From contig NZ_BSTN01000010.1 of NCBI RefSeq assembly GCF_030269545.1, positions 124,001 to 188,000 on the forward strand: 64,000 nucleotides of DNA, written 5' to 3'. The notes under the pieces were generated by a model that did not search any database, was not told where the DNA came from, and worked only from the letters and a program-made list of their open reading frames with translations. The stretch is from Actinomadura sp. NBRC 104425. GTDB taxonomy: Bacteria; Actinomycetota; Actinomycetes; Streptosporangiales; Streptosporangiaceae. Shown piece after piece: positions 49,795-57,844 of the stretch. Each line of letters starts with the position of its first letter. Within the stretch, counting starts at the first letter, position 1. Both the position numbers and the translations under genes were made by a program.

Positions 49795-51660
49795 GTGACT
49801 CGTCCACCCCGCGGACGGCACGCCCGCAGTCGCGTCGCCACCCCGCTGACATCGATCGCCCTGGCCGCCGCGGCGGCCGCCGCCACCGCCGTGGCGGTGC
49901 CCGGCGGGACCGAGGTCCGTCCGGACCCGCGCGCCGCCGCGGCGAGGCAGGTCGAGGACCTCGACCGGGGGCTGATCAGCGTCCGCTCCGGCAACGGCAA
50001 CTACGTGGGGTGGCGGCTGCTCGGCACCGACCCGGTGGAGACCACCTTCAACCTGTACCGGGGTTCCACGCGGATCGCGACGGTCACCGACTCCACCAAC
50101 TACTACGACGCGGGGGCCGCCGCCGACGCGACCTACACGGTGCGGCCGGTGGTGAACGGTGTCGAGGGGCCGGCGTCGGAGACGTCGCTGCGGTTCGGCG
50201 ACGGCTACCTCGACGTGCCGATCCAGCCGCCGTCGTCCACCTACAGCGCCAACGACGCCAGCGTCGGCGACCTGGACGGCGACGGGCGGCAGGAGATCGT
50301 CCTCAAGTGGGACCCCGCCAACTCCAAGGACAACTCCCAGTCCGGTTTCACCGACCCGGTGTACATCGACGCCTACCGCCTCGACGGCACCCGCCTGTGG
50401 CGCATCGACCTGGGCCGCAACATCCGCGCCGGTGCCCACTACACCCAGTTCCAGGTGTACGACTACGACGGCGACGGCAAGGCCGAGGTGGCGATGAAGA
50501 CCGCCGACGGCACCGTGGACGGCACCGGCCGCGTCATCGGCGACGCGTCCGCCGACTACCGCAACTCAAGCGGCTACATCCTGTCCGGGCCCGAGTACCT
50601 CACCATGTTCAACGGGCAGACCGGCGCGGCCATGCAGACCGTCGACTACGTCCCGCCGCGCGGCGACGTCTCGTCGTGGGGCGACTCCTACGGCAACCGC
50701 GTGGACCGCTTCCTGGCGGGCACCGCCTACCTCGACGGTTCCCGGCCCAGCCTCATCATGGCCCGCGGCTACTACACCCGCACGGTCATCGCGGCCTGGG
50801 ACTGGCGCGACGGGCACTTCACCCGCCGCTGGACGTTCGACACCAACAGCTCCACCAACGTCGGCAAGGGCTACGACGGCCAGGGCAACCACTCGCTGGC
50901 CGTGGGGGACGTCGACGGAGACGGCCGCGACGAGATCGTCTACGGCGCGATGGCGGTCGACGACAACGGCTACGGCCTGTGGACCACCAGGAACGGCCAC
51001 GGCGACGCCGCCCACCTCGGCGACTTCGACCCGGCGCGTCCGGGCCTTGAGTACTTCAAGGTCGACGAGGACTCCTCCAAGCCGTCGTCCTGGTACGCCG
51101 ACGCCCGCACCGGCCAGATCCTGTGGTCGACGCCCGCGTGCTGCGACAACGGCCGCGGCGTGGCCGGGGACATTTGGAACGGGCGGCTCGGCGCGGAGTT
51201 CTGGTCGGCGGCCGACTCGAACCTGCGCAGCGTCACCGGCAACAACGCCGGCCGCAAGCCCTCGTCGATCAACTTCCTGGTGTGGTGGGACGCCGACCCG
51301 GTGCGCGAGCTGCTGGACGGCACCCACATCGACAAGTACGGCCCCGACGCCGACACCCGCCTGCTGACGGGGGCGGGCGTGGCGTCCAACAACGGCACCA
51401 AGGCCACCCCGTCGCTGTCCGGCGACCTGTTCGGCGACTGGCGCGAGGAGGTCGTCTGGCGCACCACCGACAACACCCGGCTGCGCATCTACACCACCCG
51501 GGACGTGACCGACCGCAAAATCTACACCCTGCAGCACGACACCCAGTACCGCGTCGCGCTGGCCTGGCAGAACACCGCCTACAACCAGCCGCCGCACCCG
51601 AGCTTCTTCATCGGCGACCGCATGTCCGCCCCTGCTCAGCCCTCCGTCTACGTCCGCTGA
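49795..51660 (+). CDS. Secreted rhamnogalacturonan lyase, PL11
   Basis: Exported enzyme of 621 aa cleaving rhamnogalacturonan I by beta-elimination. Signal peptide about aa 1-35, an Fn3-like beta domain (GWRLLGTDPVETTFNLYRG) and an eight-bladed propeller with calcium-binding repeats GDLDGDGRQEIVLKWDP, YDYDGDGKAEVAMKTADGT and GDVDGDGRDEIVYGAM, the pattern of YesW/YesX. C-terminal GDLFGDWREEVVWRT and YRVALAWQNTAYNQPPHPSF are family signatures. GTG start after GGGAGGAG. The pectate lyase gene follows after 26 bases. Confidence 0.94.
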   Translation: MTRPPRGRHARSRVATPLTSIALAAAAAAATAVAVPGGTEVRPDPRAAAARQVEDLDRGLISVRSGNGNYVGWRLLGTDPVETTFNLYRGSTRIATVTDSTNYYDAGAAADATYTVRPVVNGVEGPASETSLRFGDGYLDVPIQPPSSTYSANDASVGDLDGDGRQEIVLKWDPANSKDNSQSGFTDPVYIDAYRLDGTRLWRIDLGRNIRAGAHYTQFQVYDYDGDGKAEVAMKTADGTVDGTGRVIGDASADYRNSSGYILSGPEYLTMFNGQTGAAMQTVDYVPPRGDVSSWGDSYGNRVDRFLAGTAYLDGSRPSLIMARGYYTRTVIAAWDWRDGHFTRRWTFDTNSSTNVGKGYDGQGNHSLAVGDVDGDGRDEIVYGAMAVDDNGYGLWTTRNGHGDAAHLGDFDPARPGLEYFKVDEDSSKPSSWYADARTGQILWSTPACCDNGRGVAGDIWNGRLGAEFWSAADSNLRSVTGNNAGRKPSSINFLVWWDADPVRELLDGTHIDKYGPDADTRLLTGAGVASNNGTKATPSLSGDLFGDWREEVVWRTTDNTRLRIYTTRDVTDRKIYTLQHDTQYRVALAWQNTAYNQPPHPSFFIGDRMSAPAQPSVYVR

Positions 51661-51686
51661 GCATCCCGCTCCAAGGAGGTATTCCC

Positions 51687-52682
51687 ATGACGTATCCCAA
51701 GGCAAGGACCGTGCTCGGTCTCGCCGCCGCGGCCGTCGTCGCCGCGGGCGTCACCGTGGCCACCGGCTCCTACGGTTCGGCCGAGGCGCAGCAGGACGCC
51801 GCGCCCGTCGCCGTCGCCGCGGAGAGCAGCCCCGTCGGCTACGCATCCCAGAACGGCGGCACCACCGGCGGCGCCGGCGGCACCACGGTGACCGTCACCA
51901 ACGCCTCGCAGTTCCTGCAGTACGCCCAGGCGTCCGGCCGGTACGTCATCCAGGTGAACGGCACCATCTCGCTGTCGGGCATGCAGGACGTGGCATCCGA
52001 CAAGACGATCATCGGTGTGGGCACCAACGGCCGCATCACCGGCGGCGGCCTGGACATCGACGGCGTCCGCAACGTCATCATCCGCAACCTGACGTTCACC
52101 GGCGCCGGGGACGACGCCATCAACGTGCAGGACGGCTCGACCAACATCTGGATCGACCACAACGACCTGTCGGACGCCAGCGACGGCCTGGTCGACATCA
52201 AGCGCGGGTCGGACTTCATCACCGTGTCGTGGAACCGCTTCCACGACCACGACAAGACCTCGCTGGTCGGCCACTCCGACGACAACGGCTCCCAGGACCA
52301 GGGCCACCTGCGGGTCACCTACGTGCACAACTGGTTCCAGGGAACCAACCAGCGGCACCCGCGGGTGCGGTTCGCCAACCCGGTGCACGTGCTGAACAAC
52401 TACTACAGCAACATCGGCAGCTACGGCGCCGCGTCCACCACGAACGCGGGCGTGTTCGTCGAGAACAACTACTTCGAGAACGTCAGCCGGCCCACCTCCA
52501 TCCAGGAGGGCTCCTCGCCCGAGGGCAACATCCGCGCGTCTGGCAACTACCTGGTGAACTCGGGTTCGATCGTCACCCGCAACCCCGGTTCGGTGGCGGC
52601 GATCCCGTACTCCTACACCGCTGAGAACGCGGCCAACGTCAAGGCCACGGTCACCGCGGGCGCCGGCGTCGGCAAGATCTGA
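51687..52682 (+). CDS. Secreted pectate lyase, PL1
   Basis: Exported right-handed beta-helix lyase, 331 aa, cutting polygalacturonate with calcium. Signal peptide about aa 1-34. Calcium and substrate residues are in NIWIDHNDLSDASDGLVDI, VSWNRFHDHDKTSLVGHSDD and the catalytic-Arg motif NQRHPRVRF. AAGGAGGT precedes the ATG. Together with the preceding PL11 gene it covers both main pectin backbones. A strong hairpin follows. Confidence 0.94.
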   Translation: MTYPKARTVLGLAAAAVVAAGVTVATGSYGSAEAQQDAAPVAVAAESSPVGYASQNGGTTGGAGGTTVTVTNASQFLQYAQASGRYVIQVNGTISLSGMQDVASDKTIIGVGTNGRITGGGLDIDGVRNVIIRNLTFTGAGDDAINVQDGSTNIWIDHNDLSDASDGLVDIKRGSDFITVSWNRFHDHDKTSLVGHSDDNGSQDQGHLRVTYVHNWFQGTNQRHPRVRFANPVHVLNNYYSNIGSYGAASTTNAGVFVENNYFENVSRPTSIQEGSSPEGNIRASGNYLVNSGSIVTRNPGSVAAIPYSYTAENAANVKATVTAGAGVGKI

Positions 52683-52692
52683 CCCCGCCCAG

Positions 52693-52729
52693 GCGTGCCC
52701 CCTCGCCATCGCGGCGAGGGGGCACGCCC
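52693..52729 (+). terminator. Terminator after the pectate lyase gene
   Basis: GGCGTGCCCCCTCGCC (52693-52708) pairs perfectly with GGCGAGGGGGCACGCC (52714-52729), 5-base loop. Confidence 0.85.
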
Positions 52730-52758
52730 CTGCCAGGGGGACATGCCCGGGGCGCCGG

Positions 52759-52847
52759 CCGGGGCAGGCGGTCTTCCAGGCGCCGCCGTCGATGGCCACG
52801 TCGGCGCCGGCGATGCTCGCCGCCAGCGGCGAGGCGAGGTCGACATC
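52759..52847 (-). pseudogene. C-terminal fragment of a short-chain dehydrogenase
   Basis: About 29 codons read LASPLAASIAGADVAIDGG then AWKTACP, which match the conserved C-terminal end of SDR enzymes (LASPxAxxVTGxxxxVDGG). Nothing upstream of about 52847 continues the protein, and no stop closes it properly before the hairpin at 52714. The fragment abuts the TetR fragment on the opposite strand. Function is lost. Confidence 0.6.
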
Positions 52848-53207
52848 TCCGACACCGCGCCGCCGCTGGTCGTGCTGCACCGGGTCACCGCCAACGTGCT
52901 GCGCATCAAGCTCGACTGGAACTACGCGATGGCCCGGGCCGCCGCCTCGGCCAACCCCGAGATCGCCCGCGTGCACGCCGACGTGGTCGAGCGCTGCGAC
53001 CGCTCTTTCCGGCGCGCCCGCGCCGAGGGCCTGCTGCGCGCCGACGTCGACCCGCAGTGGGCGCGCCGCTGCTACTACGCGCTCGTCGGCGAGGTCACTC
53101 ACGGCGGCACCGCCTCCGACACCCGCGCCGCCTCCGACAGCGACATCGACGCGCTCGCCACCCGCATCGTCGACACCCTCCTGCGCGGCGTCGGTGCCCC
53201 CGGCTGA
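52848..53207 (+). pseudogene. C-terminal fragment of a TetR-family regulator
   Basis: About 120 codons read as a TetR C-terminal ligand domain (VVLHRVTANVLRIKLDWNYA, IARVHADVVERCDRSFRRAR, ALATRIVDTLLRGVG). The N-terminal HTH and any start codon with ribosome binding site are missing: the frame runs straight into the SDR fragment. The pair looks like a deletion remnant of a divergent regulator/SDR cassette. Confidence 0.6.
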
Positions 53208-53393
53208 CGGACGGCGGCACGGTGCGGGCGCAACGTCCGTGACACGGCGCGCGGGCACCTGCCCGGCCATCCGGTCGAGTCGGCCGCGGCGCCCGGCGCG
53301 GGGGAGGGCGGCACCGCCGACAAGACCGACGGCGGACTGAATCGTGCGGCTCGCCGGGACCGGCGACGCGCCATCCACCGGCGGCGGACGCGA
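53208..53393. other. Intergenic region without a recognisable gene
   Basis: GC-rich sequence after the TetR fragment. I see no conserved protein in any frame and no promoter signal. Confidence 0.3.
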
Positions 53394-53424
53394 AGGGCCC
53401 GACGCGTCGCACGCGTCGGGCCCT
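53394..53424 (-). terminator. Terminator of the GH6 gene
   Basis: AGGGCCCGACGCGT (53394-53407) and ACGCGTCGGGCCCT (53411-53424), perfect stem with 3-base loop, 20 bases beyond the GH6 stop on the minus strand. Confidence 0.8.
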
Positions 53425-53443
53425 CGGTCAGGCGCTCACCGGG

Positions 53444-55153
53444 TCAGTCGAGCGGCGGGTAGGCGTTGCGCATCAGCTCCTGGAACTGGGCGGAGAACCA
53501 GTGCCCGGACAGAGGGGCGTCGGGCAGCGCACCGGACATGTTGTAGTTGTTGCGCGCGTTGCCCTCGTACGTGGGGTCGCACATCCGGTCGAAGCCCTTG
53601 CCCTCGTCGTTGGGGATCTCGGTGCTGGAGCCGTCGGACTCGCCCGGCGGCTTCATCCACACGTAGGCGTCGATCCCGGCCACCGGGGCCGCCTTCGGGC
53701 GCTCGCCGAGGCCGGCGCCCGACTGGTTGCACCAGTTGCCCACGTGGATGCGGCGGTCCAGGCGCCCGCCGTCGACGTAGGCGTTCACGTCGGTCTGCGG
53801 GCCCGGGCCGGTCGGGCGGTTCGAGCCGCCCCACCCGTTGCGGGATGTGTCGATCAGCATGCCGATGCCGCCGTCGAAGCCGGCCTGGATGAGCCGCTGC
53901 CGCATGGCCAGCGCGTAGGACTGCTCGTCGACGTAGCGGTTCCAGTCCACCCACGTGGACTCGCGCACCGACCTGCCGCCGACGGTGTCGTTGATGGAGA
54001 AGTAGGGCTCGGTCAGCACGCCGTAGTTGGCGGTGTTGGTGATGAACCCGTGCACGTTCGACATCGAGCCCGAGTCGCGGGCGACCTGGGCGAGCAGCTC
54101 GGCCGTCGGGCCGAAGTTGTCGTCCCAGCCGAGCCAGCCGTGGTGGCCGATGTCGAGGTAGTTGTAGACGTTCGGGATGGCGCCGAACTTCTGCAGGGCG
54201 TAGGCGATGCCCTTCTCGTAGTTGCCGTTGGCCTTCATCCGGTCGCAGTTCTCGGTGGCGGTCGGCCGCGGCGACACGTTGGTGATCAGGTTGGGCAGCG
54301 AGTCGATCTCGACGACCGTGACGATCCGCAGGCTCGCGTACTTGGGGTCTGCGAATATCTCCGCGATCGGGTCGATGAACTCGGTCTTGTAGGTGTCCAG
54401 GTCGTCGGGGCCGAGCTCGCCGTTGGACGCCAGCGCGGCGCAGTCGCGGCCGGGCAGGTCGTAGACGACCACCTGGATGAGGTCGGCGCCCTGCTCCAGC
54501 GCGGTGTCGAGGTGGGCGCGCAGGCCGCGGGCGCCGGACGTGCCGGTGATCGCGGCCCGGCGGTCCATCCACACGCCGGTGGGCTGGTTGGAGATGCGGC
54601 TGCCGCCGGGCTCGGCGTTGGCCTTGGCCGCCCAGTCGGGGTTCACATAGACCTTGGCGCCCGCGTACGGGTTGTCGACCCGGTCGCCGGCCGGCGGGTC
54701 CGTCGGCGGGTCGGTCGGGTCCGTCGGGTCGGTCGGTGTGGTCGAGCCGGTGCAGGCGGTGCCGTTCAGCGTGAACTCGGTCGGTATCTCGTTGGTGCCC
54801 GAGTAGACCGCCTGGAAGCCGGGCGTGACCGTGGCGCCGGTCGCCAGGGACCCGTTGTAGGAGGCGTTCCTCAGCGTGGCGTGCTGCCCGGACTGGGTGT
54901 AGCTGCTGTTCCAGCTGCCGGTGATGCGCTGGTTACCGGAGAAGTCCCACTCCAGCGTCCAGCTGCTCAGCGGGTCGCCCAGGTTGGTGATCTCCACGTT
55001 CGCGGTGAAGCCGGTGCCCCAGTCGTTGACCGTGTAGGACACCTTGCAGCCCGCGGCGGCGGCGGCCTGGGTGTTGGCCACGGCGACCGCACCGGAGGCC
55101 AGCAGCAGCGCTGCGGCTCCGGAGGCGACACCGCGGCGCGCGGTCCATCTCAT
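53444..55153 (-). CDS. Secreted GH6 cellobiohydrolase with N-terminal CBM2 (Cel6B-like)
   Basis: Exported cellulase of 569 aa, attacking cellulose from non-reducing ends. Signal peptide about aa 1-34; CBM2 aa 36-134 (Cys36-Cys134; NDWGTGF, GSWNS, ASYNG, so the third aromatic is Tyr); Pro/Thr/Asp linker to about 158; GH6 domain to the end with catalytic Asp237 (YDLPGRDCAA), Asp284 (VEIDSLPN) and WVDWNRYVDEQSYA, GNWCNQSGAGLGERP. The length and N-terminal CBM match exo-acting Cel6B of Thermobifida rather than the shorter endo-acting Cel6A. GAGGAGGAG precedes the ATG. A degenerate CelR box lies 123 bases upstream. Confidence 0.95.
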   Translation of the reverse strand: MRWTARRGVASGAAALLLASGAVAVANTQAAAAAGCKVSYTVNDWGTGFTANVEITNLGDPLSSWTLEWDFSGNQRITGSWNSSYTQSGQHATLRNASYNGSLATGATVTPGFQAVYSGTNEIPTEFTLNGTACTGSTTPTDPTDPTDPPTDPPAGDRVDNPYAGAKVYVNPDWAAKANAEPGGSRISNQPTGVWMDRRAAITGTSGARGLRAHLDTALEQGADLIQVVVYDLPGRDCAALASNGELGPDDLDTYKTEFIDPIAEIFADPKYASLRIVTVVEIDSLPNLITNVSPRPTATENCDRMKANGNYEKGIAYALQKFGAIPNVYNYLDIGHHGWLGWDDNFGPTAELLAQVARDSGSMSNVHGFITNTANYGVLTEPYFSINDTVGGRSVRESTWVDWNRYVDEQSYALAMRQRLIQAGFDGGIGMLIDTSRNGWGGSNRPTGPGPQTDVNAYVDGGRLDRRIHVGNWCNQSGAGLGERPKAAPVAGIDAYVWMKPPGESDGSSTEIPNDEGKGFDRMCDPTYEGNARNNYNMSGALPDAPLSGHWFSAQFQELMRNAYPPLD

Positions 55154-55275
55154 CGGGCTCCTCCTCGGGGGCGGGGGATGGGCGTACAGGGGCGGGTCAT
55201 CGGTGTTCGGCAACCTTTCTGGGTGGGTGGGACGACACAGAGTCAAAGGCCACGGCCGCCGCCGGCCGTCCGTAG

Positions 55276-55289
55276 TGGGAGCGACGCGG
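55276..55289. promoter_or_regulatory. Possible degenerate CelR box upstream of GH6
   Basis: TGGGAGCGACGCGG keeps the left half-site TGGGAGCG of the CelR box exactly while the right half is degraded. It lies in the 234-base gap (55154-55387) before the GH6 gene, which otherwise shows no clear promoter. Confidence 0.4.
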
Positions 55290-55387
55290 TCCGGGCGGAC
55301 GATGGCCTGGCGGTCCGCCCGGTGCGCCCGGGCGGACCGCCGGACGCGGTGCGCGCGGCGCGGTCCCCGGGACGGCCGCGGGCGCCG

Positions 55388-56308
55388 TCACCTGGTCTCC
55401 TCGGGAAGGGAGGTGAGGATCTCCGCGGCCGTCGGCTCGGTGACCTGGGGCCGGGCGCCGAACGCCGACAGCTCGACCGTCCCGTGCACGGTCTCGGCCT
55501 TCTCGGCCCGGGACGCCTTCTTCCCCGACGTCCCGGCGGATCCGGCCCCGGCCTGCCCATCGGCGGGCAGGGTGAGCCGCACCCGGCCGGGCCGTCCGGC
55601 GTCGTCGGTCCACAGGTCGAAGCCGGTGCGGGACGGCAGCAGCCGCACGAACTCCTGCCAGGCCGGCTCCGGGCTCGCCTTGAGCGCCGCGTCCCGGTCG
55701 ATCTCGCCCCGCACGTGCCAGATGCCGCCCGGCGTGCCGGAGGCGGCGGGACGCGCCGCGGCGCGCAGGACCATCGCGACGCGGTGCACGTCGGAGAACC
55801 CGGCGAAGGTGCGGGTGCCGCGGGCCGCCCGCAGCCAGCTGCGGCCGGTCCGGCGGCGCAGTTCGGGCGGCAGCGAGACGTACTCGGTGCCGCCGATCGA
55901 CAGCACGGTGACGCGGGCGTCGCGCAGGACGCCGTCCATGCGGCCCGCGGGCCGCCTGGCGTCCCACACTCCGGTCATGTCCATCCGGGGGGCGGTGCGG
56001 CCGTCGCCGCCGGGCATGGCCACCCGCATGGTGAGCCGGAACGACGCCGAGCCCTCCAGGTTGCCGGCGCCGGCGGCCAGCAGCGTGGCCGCGTCGTGCG
56101 GGAAGCGCGCCGCGGACCCGCCGTGCCGGCCGTGGTGCCGGTGGCCGTCGCCGCCGGTGCACGCGGCGGCCACCGCCAGCGCGACCGCCGACGCCCCGGC
56201 CAGCGCCGCGAGCGCCTTGAGCACGCGGCCCGCCGCGGGGCTCGTCGGGGGGCGCGTCGGGGGACTCGCCGCGGGGCTCGTTGCGGGGCTGGTCGGCCGT
56301 GCCCGCAT
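55388..56308 (-). CDS. Lipoprotein of unknown function, LppX/LprG-like, in the CelR regulon
   Basis: Protein of 306 aa. The N-terminus has a Pro/Ser/Thr-rich 27-residue tail, then a hydrophobic segment ending in VAAAC, a lipobox that would anchor the mature protein outside the membrane, followed by a His/Gly-rich stretch. The rest (SASFRLTMRVAMPGGDGR, MDMTGVWDARRPAGRMDG, YVSLPPELRRRTGRSWLRA, GFDLWTDDAGRPGRVRLTLP) follows the antiparallel half-barrel pattern of LppX_LprAFG/LolA-like lipoproteins. No enzyme motif seen. A perfect CelR box lies 20 bases before its start and GAGGAGG precedes the ATG, so expression with cellulases is predicted. Confidence 0.75.
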   Translation of the reverse strand: MRARPTSPATSPAASPPTRPPTSPAAGRVLKALAALAGASAVALAVAAACTGGDGHRHHGRHGGSAARFPHDAATLLAAGAGNLEGSASFRLTMRVAMPGGDGRTAPRMDMTGVWDARRPAGRMDGVLRDARVTVLSIGGTEYVSLPPELRRRTGRSWLRAARGTRTFAGFSDVHRVAMVLRAAARPAASGTPGGIWHVRGEIDRDAALKASPEPAWQEFVRLLPSRTGFDLWTDDAGRPGRVRLTLPADGQAGAGSAGTSGKKASRAEKAETVHGTVELSAFGARPQVTEPTAAEILTSLPEETR

Positions 56309-56328
56309 CCGACCTCCTCATGCCGTGA

Positions 56329-56342
56329 TGGGAGCGCTCCCA
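56329..56342. promoter_or_regulatory. Perfect CelR box before the lipoprotein gene
   Basis: TGGGAGCGCTCCCA, 20 bases upstream of the minus-strand lipoprotein start and 226 bases from the second box at 56568. Confidence 0.9.
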
Positions 56343-56406
56343 CACGTTCGATTTCGACGCCGAACCTAAACCGGGGGCGGCGCGGCGAGAAGCGTTCTTC
56401 CACGGC

Positions 56407-56423
56407 CTTTCACGGCTTTCACG
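56407..56423 (-). repeat. Direct CGTGAAAG repeats upstream of the lipoprotein gene
   Basis: On the minus strand CGTGAAAG occurs at 56416-56423 and 56407-56414, 9 bp apart, oriented toward the lipoprotein gene. The same octamer occurs upstream of AA10 (28136), PL11 (49679) and once before GH74 (63853). Confidence 0.6.
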
Positions 56424-56538
56424 GCGACCCGGAACGGGTGTGCGGCGCATTCCGGCTGATCAGCGCCGATCCGCAAGCCGATCATCAAGATCGGCAATGG
56501 GACGGAAATCGGGCCTTAACCTGATTGCCACATTTCCC

Positions 56539-56581
56539 TTGACAGCGCTGACCGGCGAACGGATTCTTGGGAGCGCTCCCA
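56539..56581 (+). promoter_or_regulatory. celR promoter with CelR box
   Basis: Consensus -35 TTGACA (56539-56544), 17-base spacer, GATTCT (56562-56567), then TGGGAGCGCTCCCA (56568-56581) immediately downstream, over the expected start. Autoregulation of celR is predicted. Confidence 0.85.
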
Positions 56582-56644
56582 CTACACCCCCCGCCCCTCC
56601 CGGCCGCCACCCCCGCGGGCCGGGAATCCGAAGGGAGTGCACGC

Positions 56645-57691
56645 GTGACGATCACCGAACCGTCCGCCGGCCCGGCCTGCCCCCCGGCCGACGGCCGAAC
56701 CCCCACCCTGGCCCACGTCGCCGAGCTCGCCGGTGTCTCCCCCGCCACCGCCTCGCGCGTGCTCAGCGGCTCCACCCGGGTCAGCCGCACCGCGCGCATG
56801 CAGGTCGAGGAGGCGGTGCAGCGGCTCGGCTACGTGCGCCGCCGCCCCGCCTCCCGCGAGCCCCGCACCTCCGGCGCCGTCGCCGTGGTCTTCTGCGAGG
56901 ACAGCGCCCGCGTCTTCGCCGACCCGTTCTTCGCCCGGGTGCTGTGGGGCGTCAAGCGCGAGCTGGACGGCCGCGCCCCGCTGGTGATCCTCATGGCCGG
57001 ACGGCCGGAGGAGTGGCGCAGCACCGCCGAGTACCTGCGCGGCGGCCACGCCGCCGGAGTGCTGCTGATCAGCTCGCACCGGGACCATCCGGCGGCGCTG
57101 GTGCACGCCGCCGCCGGCGCCCCGGTCGTGCTGGCCGGGCGGCCGCTCACCGACGTGCCGCTGCCGTACGTGGACGCCGACAACCGCGGCGGCGCCCGCG
57201 CGGCCGTGCGGCACCTGGCCGCCTCCGGGCGGCGCGCGGTGGCCACCATCGCCGGGCCGTCCGACATGGCCGCGGGCGTGGACCGGCTCGCCGGCTACCG
57301 GGCCGCCGCCGAGGAGGCGGGCCTGGACACCACCGGCCTGATCGGCCGCGGCGACTTCGGCCAGCTGTCCGGCGAGCACGCCATGAACCGGCTGCTGGAC
57401 CGCCGCCCCGATCTGGACGCCGTGCTGTGCGCATCCGACCCCATGGCGGTGGGCGCGCTGCGGGCGCTGCGCCGCGCCGGCCGCCGGGTGCCCGACGACG
57501 TCGCGGTCGTCGGGTTCGACGACGCGCCGATCGCCCAGCGGGTGCGGCCCCGGCTGACCACCGTCCGCCAGCCGATCGAGGACCTCGGCGCCCGCTGCGT
57601 GCGCGAGCTGCGCGCCTGCATGGCCGGCAAGGGCCTGACCGACCGCGGCGTCGTGCTCAAGACCAAGCTGATCGTCCGAGATTCCGCCTAG
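56645..57691 (+). CDS. celR: LacI-family cellulase regulator (CelR)
   Basis: Repressor of 348 aa; GTG start after AAGGGAG. HTH LAHVAELAGVSPATASRVLS near aa 22-42, hinge region unusually Arg/Pro-rich (RRRPASREPRTSG), effector domain with VVLAGRPLTDVPLPYVDADN, VVGFDDAPIAQRVRPRL and TTVRQPIEDLG. Two perfect copies of the known CelR operator flank its promoter region and a GH48 gene follows, as expected of CelR of Thermobifida fusca, which is released by cellobiose. GH48 may be read from the same transcript (153-base gap without hairpin). Confidence 0.88.
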   Translation: MTITEPSAGPACPPADGRTPTLAHVAELAGVSPATASRVLSGSTRVSRTARMQVEEAVQRLGYVRRRPASREPRTSGAVAVVFCEDSARVFADPFFARVLWGVKRELDGRAPLVILMAGRPEEWRSTAEYLRGGHAAGVLLISSHRDHPAALVHAAAGAPVVLAGRPLTDVPLPYVDADNRGGARAAVRHLAASGRRAVATIAGPSDMAAGVDRLAGYRAAAEEAGLDTTGLIGRGDFGQLSGEHAMNRLLDRRPDLDAVLCASDPMAVGALRALRRAGRRVPDDVAVVGFDDAPIAQRVRPRLTTVRQPIEDLGARCVRELRACMAGKGLTDRGVVLKTKLIVRDSA

Positions 57692-57844
57692 CGGGGGGAC
57701 TCCCCGCCGCCCCGCCCGGGCCCGGCGGAGTCCGCCCCCGTCGGCGCCGTACCGGCGCCCGTCCGACCCCGCTCACCACGAGTGCGCACGCCGCCGGCGC
57801 CGCCGCGCCGGCGGCGGGCTCCGCCCTGCCCGAAAGGAACCCCT

